The notes under the pieces: generated by a model
What the model was told of the DNA's origin: nothing
The model's input: the letters and a program-made list of their open reading frames with translations, nothing else
Databases searched by the model: none
Shown here: piece by piece, positions 56,151 through 64,000 of the stretch
Numbering within the stretch: position 1 is the first letter of the stretch
Layout of the letters: each line of letters starts with the position of its first letter
Assembly: GCA_014058105.1 (NCBI GenBank)
Contig: JACGCM010001659.1
Location: 3,782,001-3,846,000, forward strand
Length of the DNA stretch: 64,000 nt
Origin: Kingdonia uniflora
Taxonomy: Eukaryota > Streptophyta > Magnoliopsida > Ranunculales > Circaeasteraceae
Reading direction: 5' to 3'
Program-made: the position numbers and the translations under genes

Positions 56151-56699
56151 AAGCTATAAAAGCTCTGTAGGTAGGAGATAAATGATGATCTGAAGTATAA
56201 TCAGCAATAGAATAAATCGTTGTATCTGAATATCTATCAGGTTTCCCTGCATTACGCTTCTCTTTCCGAATAGCAATCGGTCTATCATCATCACTATAAG
56301 AAACAGGTAAATCATTATTTGTAGTAACTGGTATAAAAACGGTAGGAGAAGGCTCAATACCTAATAAAGGTGAATCGATAGTAGGTAGCAGACCTAGTGC
56401 TACAGATGATGCTTGGTAGTCTAGTACAGGAAGTTAGCATCCTGGATGTCATCGAGTATAACTTATAAAGTATGTGAAATTGAAGGTGAAACTAAAGGTG
56501 GGATTGGAGACTCACACAGAACACTCAACATAAGTAGATGTGAAGGAGGAGAAAATAAATCTTCTAAAGGAAGAGGACAAACTGGAAAATACTCCCCCTA
56601 AGAGAGAACACCGCCCGTAAATAACGGAGTGTGTTCAAAGAAAGTAACGTCCATAGAGGTGAAATGACAACAGGATGAGGGATAAAAGCACCTATAACC

Positions 56700-57934
56700 C
56701 TTCTGAGCATAAGAGTAACCCAAAAATACATATTTCAAGGCACGAGGATCTAGTTTAGAGGTTGACCCAATGACTTGGATGAAACATACACACCTAAAAA
56801 TACGAGGTAGAATCTAAAAAATGAAGCTATTAGGATAAAGAATAGAATACGGGTACAAAAACCAAGAACTCGAGACAAAGACCGGTTCATAAGAAACGCC
56901 GCTGTAAGAACAACGTCAGACCAAAAATACGAGGGGACATTCATGCCAAAAGACATAGCACGGGCAAGATTAAGAATATGATGATTTTTCCTTTCTGATT
57001 TACCATTTTGTTGCAGAGCTTTTATATTAGAGGTTTGATGCTCAATACCATTGACATTGCAAAATTTGTGAAGACCTTAGGACATAAATTCTCTACCCTG
57101 ATCTGAACAAAAAACTTTAATAATTTTCCCAAACTGAGTGCGAACCATTACAGTGAATGTATGGAAAATTAAGGAGACCTCATCTTTGGATTTTATCAAA
57201 TAAACCCAAGTACACCTAGAAAAATTATCAATGAACAACACAAATTGTCATCAAACATCTGAATGCACAATATCAAAACAAGAAGAAGTTTTATTTATAC
57301 TCAATGAATACGTGCTACAACTTTGTTTGGCCAGTTCACACGTCTCACAAGACAAATCAGACATGGATACTTTGAAAAAGAAAGATGGAAACAAATAACG
57401 TAAATACTCAAAGGAAATATAGCCTAAGCGGTAAAGCCAACGTAGCACCCGCTTTACATTTTCACTACTAGACATAGACTTTAACTAGAGAGCTTGAAGA
57501 GAAATAGAAGAGATATGTCCATCCAAGAAATAAAGACTACCTTCTTCACGTCTACTGCCAATCATCTCCCGTGACACCAGATCCTGAAAAATAACATAAT
57601 CAGGAAAAAAGTGTATACAACAATTTTTATTTCTGGTAATTTTACTAACATAAATAACATTAGTATCCAACTGAGGGACATGAAGGACATTAGGTAAAGA
57701 AAAGGATTATGTAATTGGGATACAACTCTTCCCTACAATAGGAGCCTCAGTTCCATTAGCAAGATGAACAGTCTGTTGCCATGAACTAGAAGCATAAGAC
57801 CAGAAAAGAGAAGACATACCAGTCATATTATTGGTTGCACCCGAGTCAACAATCCAATGCGAAGTCGGAGATGCAGAAACGCTATTTACAGATGCAAAGT
57901 TTCTTGTATGAGAAGCTGCCGATGTGGAAGACAT
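56700..57934 (-). pseudogene. Protease and integrase of the copia element (broken)
   Basis: The protease active site reads HWIVDSGATNNMTG (about 57863-57820), the normal copia form. The integrase zinc-finger end reads CETCELAKQ (about 57345-57318), followed by FDIVHSDV with the first catalytic Asp near 57257. The core continues degraded to about 56700 (MSFGMNVPSYFWSDVVLTAA at 56956). Multiple stops. Confidence 0.75.
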
Positions 57935-58049
57935 AGAGAGAAGTTGTCAGAACCTATTAATTTCATCCTGAGATAGAGCACTAAAGGCTAAAGAATCTGG
58001 CGTACTAGAGTCGACAAATAAGTGTGTTGAGGATTGAGATGGACGGGGT

Positions 58050-58995
58050 TGATAACCAGTAGGACGATCGTTCAAAGTTTGACAAGTTGTCTTTAGATGT
58101 CCCCCGCTTACCACAGTAATCACACTTCTTCCTCAGGGTTGCGAGAGTTACCAAAAGATGTTAGTAACGGAGAAAGGCTAGGTGATGATGTATGTGATGT
58201 TTGTGAAGGAACTGATGGTGGTGCCTAATAAGCATAAGGAACAGCCATATCAGAAGTCTCTGAAGGGATCCTGGAGATAGGAGGCATGGGTGACCGATGA
58301 CTCTGATCGGAGAAACAATATGCGTGTACCTTTTAAAGAGTTAGGAAATGAGTCATATCAAGTAGATGAACTCGTGCATACTCAAAGTCAGGATTGAGCC
58401 CTGCGAGAAACTAAAACACCCAAGTCTTCTCCATAATCTTTGCATAAATCTTTACTGTCGTGGGAAGAATAGGAACTTTTTCATTTGGTGTGATAGCTGG
58501 CCACTTGATGAAGATATCATAATGGGATAATTCTTCCCAACTCAATCGAAGTCTTACATAATACATCCCCAAAGTCTGAGTACCCTATTTAAAATTCTCA
58601 ATCTCATTAGAAAGTTAAAAGATCCTTACATTATTCCCTCGCTAAGAATATACTTTACGAAGTGATTACCAAATCAGATGAGCATTGCTTGTAAATAAAT
58701 ACCCAATGGAGATCATTGGCTGCATAAAATTATTCAACCAAGTTCTCACCATTGAATCATCTGAGAACCACTTTGCATACTTCAGATCTGTGCCAATAAG
58801 AAACCTTATCTTTCGATGGCCACTAACAAATAATTTCACAGACTGTGTCCATTGAACATAATTCAAGCCATCTAATAACTGTGAGGTAATCTTCAGATTT
58901 AGATTATCAAGAACAAAGTTGAAGGACTGGGCATCTTCACGCGTTCTAATCAATGAAACGATCAAACTTGAAATTGACTCATCACTGATAACCAT
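58050..58995 (-). pseudogene. gag of the copia element (broken)
   Basis: From the ATG at 58995 the frame reads MVISDESISS, then NLKITSQLLDGLNYVQWTQS, the copia gag N-terminal motif (L-G-NY--W). It stops at 58666. Further stops follow. A CCHC zinc knuckle (CDYCGKRG then HLKTTC after a one-base shift) lies near 58120-58080. Confidence 0.75.
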
Positions 58996-59262
58996 CGCGA
59001 TCGATTACCTCAAATAAACCAAACAGATCTGAGATTCATATCAGCATTTATCACATCTCGCGACCAGATCTAAAAAAATAAAAAATTACGGACGCTTAGG
59101 TTATGATCAGAACAACGTTACTCGAAAGACAGTAATAATTGTTGTTCTTCAAAAATAGAGGAGAGAGAGCGTCGGTGTGAATCAGAGCAACAAGAACAAA
59201 AATCAGACCAACAGAGTTCAATCAACGAGGGTGTGGAACGAGGGTAACTCGCTCCGATACCA

Positions 59263-59411
59263 TGTAGAAATAAATTAGAGAAAAAAATATATTATTATTG
59301 AAATAATTATTTAGGTTACATCATACTCTCTCTATATATAAGAAAGATATTAAAATACTTCTATGAATAACCAATGTGGGACTAAAAGAGCATAAAATAG
59401 CCTTGCTAATA
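59263..59411 (-). repeat. 5' LTR of the copia element
   Basis: Same length as the 3' LTR. The minus-strand TATA (TTATATATAGAGAGAG) lies near 59342-59327, and the LTR ends TTTCTACA directly before the primer-binding site. Confidence 0.85.
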
Positions 59412-59416
59412 GTAAT

Positions 59417-59740
59417 GTCATGCATCTCCAAAGTGCTCACTGATGGACATTTAATGAAAAAAATTTAAAGATGGGTCTTTCAAGCTCTACCCTTGATACA
59501 TGAATCCAAGAATCTCTCATCTCTATTTTGCAGATAACCTCATTGTCTTCATGAATGGTGAAGTTTTTATAGCCTTGACTTTTAAAAATGCCTCATGTAA
59601 CTTTGAAGCTTTTCTAGTTTACATGGAAGTGTTGAAAAAAGTAGTCTTTATATTAGGTTTATCAGATCATGACTCCAAAAAGGTAAGACAATATACTCCA
59701 CAATCACAGATATGAGGCTATTGCGGAACCCCAAGCAATT
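59417..59740 (+). pseudogene. LINE reverse-transcriptase fragment, right part
   Basis: The frame from 59500 reads NPRISHLYFADNLIVFMNGE and then VLKKVVFILGLSDHDSKKV. It matches the LINE RT segment ISHLCFADDLLIF, with the second Asp of the catalytic FADD changed to Asn. Together with 54330-54440 it forms one LINE split by the copia element. Weak homology beyond 59740. Confidence 0.55.
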
Positions 59741-60451
59741 TCAATGTCCACCCTCCTCGGAAGTGGTACTTACTTTGGTCCATCTTTTTATCCTTCTCAT
59801 ACTCACAAACGTGACACAAACCAGGTACTATCATCCCTAGAATTGATTTCATTTCTCTATATTTCTGGATGCTTTTGTTAGTCTGTACTTTAGGCGGAAG
59901 GGGGGTTGTAGAAAGAAATAGTCTTCTCTTAACAGTTTACAGTCACCACCACCCAATGATTTATGTCCATATTCTATCAGAGAATAATTTCTTTGATATC
60001 GAACAGAATGTAATCTTGTAGGAAATGCAATTTAAGGCTCTTCATGCATTGCATGCTCAATAGCCTTTCCCACAATTTGACTTCATTTTAATTTGGTGTA
60101 TTTGCAAACTTACATAATGATTTGTAATCAGCTAGCAAGATCTATAAAGTAAACACGTCCATCTCTTATATTTGCTTGAAGGTTCTTCAGCAGGCAAAGT
60201 CAAAATACTGCTTTAGAGTAGACGCTGATAGCCTAGAGCAAATCGGTAGCAAATATTGTTGGAACATCCTTTAGAATAAATGATAAAAAGTACTTATTTA
60301 ATTGATTGATGACAAGAAAGAAAATGACTAACCTAAATATCTACCCAAGCCCTTTGTCAAAGAGTGGACAGAGTATCTAAAGTAAGAACTTCGTTTCCAA
60401 CTCTCTGGAAGACTTTGTAATTATAGTCTTTGGTTTCCTTAGTGCATTCGC
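59741..60451. other. No recognisable feature
   Basis: AT-rich DNA between the LINE remnant and the next LTR. I see no coding frame with a known motif. Confidence 0.4.
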
Positions 60452-60870
60452 TGTGACGCCCAGGCTTTGTAAATAGTATCCTTAGGTTGTAAGAAAGCTT
60501 TGTACAAATTTTCATTTATTTCTGTAAAGGTTAGCTTAGGAAAATGGGGGAGTACGCTTCGTCTCCATTTTTTATGTTTCCTTTTAGAACTTAGTTGTTT
60601 TCCAATTTCCTATATATGTAGAGGACTAGTATCCAATACACCCAAGAAGGATTTTAAGCTTGTAATAGTGCTTTGAAATAGTTGTTGATATATGAATGAA
60701 ATGATGCCTTCAAAGACCCTTTGTACAGTGTTTGTGATGCGTTGAGATTATGTGATGCTTTGCGATGTTGTGTTGCTAAACAATTGATAGAGAAGAGTAA
60801 TTAGGCTTACTTGGGACAGGTGTCTCGAGTGCCGCACGTGCCAAGCTTGATTTTATGTTGGTCCGTGTCA
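60452..60870 (+). repeat. 5' LTR of the right-end gypsy element
   Basis: It starts TGTGACGCCCAGG and ends CCGTGTCA, two bases before the primer-binding site. A possible TATA (CCTATATATGTAGAGG) lies at about 60610. The 3' LTR lies outside the window. Confidence 0.75.
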
Positions 60871-60911
60871 GTTGGTATCAGAGCGATCTAGTTGAAAGCG
60901 ATCCAGTTGTA

Positions 60912-62100
60912 ATGGCGGAGGGTCCGAATGTTACTGACCCCACCCAGGTCCTTGCCCCGCAGGTGGGAGGACCATCCGTTAATCCCCGGCCCTTGAATAC
61001 CCGAACGCGGTTGGACCAGTTAGAGGAAAAGATGCAAGCTCTATGTAGGATTATCGATCAAGTGACGACTCTGGAGGAACGATTGGACGATTTCTCAGAC
61101 GATCAGGCCCATGTGGGCGAACGTCTCGTTACGTTAGAGAGAGTGGTTGAAGGGAATATGGCTACTCTTCTGGATCAGGTGGCTGAACTTTCCTCGAAGG
61201 TAAATCTCCTAGTGAAGGTTGTTGGAAATGGAAAACCAGCACCTTTGGGCGGCGGTATAGACCAGCCCAGGATCAAGGTCCCCGAGCCTAAGGTGTACGA
61301 GGGAGCGAGGGACGCCAAGGAGGTAGAGAACTTCCTTTTTGATATGGAGACGTACTTCAATGTAGTTAGGCCAGATAGCAAAGGTTCAAAGGTGTTGATG
61401 GCAACCATGTACCTCGTCGGTGATGCTAAACTATGGTAGCGTACCAAGTATGCTGAGATCCAGAGTGGTCACTGTACTATTGGAACGTGGGATGACTTGA
61501 AGAAAGAGCTGAAGAATCAGTTCTTACCCGAGAATGTTGAGTTCATTGCTCGGAGAAGTTTGAGGCAACTAAAGCAGACAGGCAACATCCGTGAGTATGT
61601 GAAGCGGTTCTCAGCCTTGATGTTAGACATCCGCGACATGTCTGAAAAGGAAAAGATGTTTGTTTCATGGAAGGTCTGAAACCATGGATCCAGAATGAAT
61701 TACAAAGGCAACGGGTTCAAGATTTGGCTTCCGCAATGGCCTCCGCTGAGCGTATCAACGACTACACCCCTATATTAGGTAAGCGTTGACCGGCTCCGTC
61801 TTAGTCAAGTTCCCAGTCGCAACAAAGAGCGGGATCCTCCAATAATTACAACAAGGGAAAGAATGGAGGGTACCAAGCTAGAAGTGGGGGAGACCAAGGT
61901 CATGGCCAGAATAGGAGTGGGGGAGCAAGTACAGGTGGTGCCTCGAGTTCCAATTCTGGGAGGGAGTACCACAGGCCACGTAACAATGGCGGCGCTTCCT
62001 CCTCGTCCAGGTTTCAAGGACGTCCTAGGAACTTGAAGTATTTTCTTTGTGGAGGGAATCACAAAGCCTATCAGTGTCCTCAGAAGACGGCTCTGAATAC
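60912..62100 (+). pseudogene. gag of the right-end gypsy element, zinc knuckle damaged
   Basis: Start chosen at ATG 60912 (MAEGPNVTDPTQ), the first in-frame ATG after the primer-binding site that gives a hydrophilic N-terminus; the frame is also open from 60855. Coiled coil (LDQLEEKMQALCRIIDQVTT) at residues 35-55. The gag core IKVPEPKVYEGARDAKEVEN lies near residue 120 and YLVGDAKLW near 170, followed by TAG (61437) where the family has Trp. The core goes on to DIRDMSEKEKMF. The zinc knuckle near 62036-62075 reads YFLCGGNHKAYQC: the first Cys is Tyr (TGT to TAT). Confidence 0.8.
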
Positions 62101-64000
62101 GCTAATGGCATCGCACGGGGACCAAGCCGATGACACCACTCAGGGAAATGATAGCGGTAAAACTCATATGGGTTCTCTTTACTTGCTCAATATCGTGACC
62201 ACTCAGTTACCAGAGGTTAAGCCGAAGAAGGGACTCATGTATGTGGACCTTAGTATTAATGGGCAGAGTACTTTGGCGATGGTTGATACAGGTGCTACCC
62301 ACAACTTTATTGCCATTCAAGAGGCGAATCGTCTGGGACTGCGTTTGGAGAAAGATTCTAGCCGGATGAGGGCTGTAAACTCCGCTGCAATGCTGATACA
62401 TGGTATTGCCAAGTTGGATCCAGTTAAGATGGGACAGTGGAGTGGAAAGGTTAACCTTCTCGCTGTGACATTGGATGATTTTAAGATTATATTGGGAATG
62501 GGCTTTCTCCGCTACCACAAGGCAGTGCCGATGCCGTTCATCAACTCCTTAGGGATTTTTGGTGGCAATCCCTCAATCATTCAGATGTCCTCGTAGAAAG
62601 ATGAGGGCAAAACATTATCAGCTCTTCAGTTGGAGAAGGGACTGAGGCGAGGAGAGTTGACTTACCTTGCAACCTTACGGTTAAAGCCAGATTATCAGAA
62701 TCATGATGACCTGCCGACGGAAGTCTCCCGGGTACTTAGCGAATTCAAGGATGTGATGCCGAAAGAATTACCAAAGGTATTACCTCTACGAAGGCCTATC
62801 GATCATCAGATTGAGTTAGTCCCTGGAACCAAGCCTTCTGCGAAAGGACCATATAGAATGAGTCCGCCTAAACTAGCAGAGCTTCGGAGACAGCTTGATG
62901 GACTATTGGAATCGGGCTTTATTCGCCCCTCAAAGGCGTCATAAGGTGCCCCGGTCTTATTTCAGAAGAAATAAGATAGAAGCTTGTGATTTTGTGTCGA
63001 CTATCGATCCCTGAACAAGGTAACGGTGAAGAACAAGTATCCTATACCACACATTGCCGACTTATTTGACCAGCTTACGTCAGCGAAGTACTTCTCTAAA
63101 CATCATTTGAGATCGGGCTACTATCAGGTCAAGATTGTTGCCGGAGATGAACCAAAGACTACTTGTTCCACTCGGTATGGGGCATATGAATTTCTTGTCA
63201 TACCATTCGGCCTGATCAATGCTCCTGCAACTTTATGTACTCTTATGAATGTGCTCTTCCGAAAATATATCGACAAGTTTGTGGTGGTGTACCTGGATGA
63301 TATTGTCATATACAGCCGCACTATTGAAGAGCACCTTGAACATCTTCACCTTGAATTCCAAGTCTAGCGACTGAACCAGTTATATGTCAAGTTGGATGAA
63401 TGCTCGTTCGCGCAGGAACAAGTTATGTTTCTTGGACATGCTATTGGCGGAGGACAGATTCGTATGTATATGGAAAAGGTCCGCGCTATTGAAGAGTGGA
63501 GAGCTCCTACGGAGGTTACAGAAGTGCGTTCTTTTCTTGGCCTCCTGAACTACTACCGCAAGTTCATTGAAGGGTATTCGAAACGCGCGGCACACCTTAC
63601 AGATCTTCTCAAGAAGGGCCTCTCTTGGTCTTGGTCCGAGAAGTGTCAAGCAGCATTTGACGATCTAAAGCATACGGTGATTAGCAATCCGATCTTAGCC
63701 TTGTCAGATATTACCAAGCCGTTTGAGGTACATACTAATGGGTCTGATTTTGCTATCGGTGGAGTATTATTATAAGAGGGACATCCGGTGGCATACGAAA
63801 GCAGGAAGCTGAATGATACAGAGAGGAGGTATTCATCCCAGCATAAGGAACTCCTTGCTATTGTGCATTTCCTACGAGTATGGCGACACTATCTGTGGGG
63901 AATGAAGGTTCTGGTGAAGACCGATAACAGTGCGGCAAGCCATTTCCTTACACAGAAGAAGTTGACCTCGATGCAGGCTCGTTGGCAAGAGTTTCTAGCC
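62100..64000 (+). pseudogene. pol (protease, RT, RNase H) of the right-end gypsy element, RNase H Asp changed
   Basis: Protease AMVDTGATHNFIAI lies near 62275-62315. RT has PYRMSPPKLAELRRQLDGLL, a damaged [12 protein letters not shown] stretch near 62985-63020, then [12 protein letters not shown] and the catalytic [11 protein letters not shown] at 63284-63316. RNase H begins at about 63720 with EVHTNGSDFAIGG; the catalytic Asp of TDAS is Asn here (GAT to AAT). It runs to the window end (ESRKLN, LWGMKVLVKTDN). Five stops split the frame. Confidence 0.85.

Larger units (their letters stand above)
54446..59411 (-). mobile_element. Complete Ty1/copia retrotransposon with 149-bp LTRs (mutated)
   Basis: Both LTRs are 149 bp (54446-54594 and 59263-59411), and the target duplication GTAAT is perfect (54441-54445, 59412-59416). 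On the minus strand, the primer-binding site TGGTATCGGAGC (59262-59251) follows the 5' LTR. A polypurine tract (TTAAGGGGGAG, near 54605-54595) precedes the 3' LTR. The order gag, protease, integrase, RT, RNase H is that of copia. LTR divergence (roughly 15% by eye) and many stops show an old copy. Confidence 0.9.
60452..64000 (+). mobile_element. Ty3/gypsy element (probable chromovirus), 5' part, continuing past the window
   Basis: A 5' LTR (60452-60870), the initiator tRNA-Met primer-binding site TGGTATCAGAGC (60873-60884), gag, protease, RT and RNase H are present in order. The window ends in RNase H. Sequence quality is better than in the other elements, with a few stops (61437, 61677, 62594, 62941, 63365, 63773), suggesting a younger copy. 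The short LTR and gag type fit the Reina, CRM or Galadriel lineages more than Tekay; a tree is needed. Confidence 0.85.

Overview
The window is plant nuclear DNA, almost certainly from a flowering plant and probably a eudicot. The evidence is long terminal repeat (LTR) retrotransposons of the plant Ty3/gypsy and Ty1/copia types, an endogenous pararetrovirus (Caulimoviridae) array, and intron-containing remnants of plant genes (ATG5, UFD1, a nucleobase-ascorbate transporter, an ABCG transporter, DUF674 and PPR proteins). It is a decayed, repeat-rich region. I found no host gene that looks intact, and most coding remnants carry in-frame stops or frameshifts.

Layout. 1-14037: a rearranged array of two pararetrovirus copies. 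Copy A (minus strand, cut by the window start) runs from protease back to movement protein and ends in an inverted duplication of the viral promoter. Copy B (minus strand, 7108-13135) carries the C-terminal domain, RNase H, reverse transcriptase (RT), protease, coat protein and the C-terminal part of the movement protein. At a primer-binding site at 13136 it flips to a plus-strand movement-protein segment. A 2.6-kb probable solo LTR (4507-7102, perfect 5-bp target duplication GTAAA) sits inside the array. 14038-21450: a 5'-leader-like stretch, a second solo LTR of the same family (14536-17397), and remnants of an unrecognised plant gene. 21460-25908: a deleted Ty3/gypsy element inserted at an exon of a nucleobase-ascorbate transporter pseudogene. 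26000-38000: pseudogene fragments of UFD1, ABCG, ATG5, DUF674, PPR and a shugoshin-like gene, with foldback repeats. 38365-39624: a TIR element carrying a 31-bp tandem array. 40061-51491: a 5'-truncated Tat-lineage Ty3/gypsy element with a second RNase H, 3' tandem repeats, a long antisense reading-frame series and a 3' LTR. 51600-54440: a copia LTR remnant, a MITE, a FAR1/MULE transposase relic and part of a LINE. 54446-59411: a complete but mutated Ty1/copia element (149-bp LTRs, target duplication GTAAT) that splits the LINE. 60452-64000: the 5' LTR, gag and pol of another Ty3/gypsy element, leaving the window in RNase H.

The elements do not form a working pathway; they record nested insertions. 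The solo LTR postdates the viral integration, the copia element postdates the LINE, and the gypsy element postdates the transporter gene. The most unusual signal is a repeated palindromic module (core TCGTTCGAACGA) upstream of the TATA box in two otherwise different LTR families. Next in interest are the pararetrovirus inversion that breaks exactly at the primer-binding site and the long antisense gene of the Tat element.
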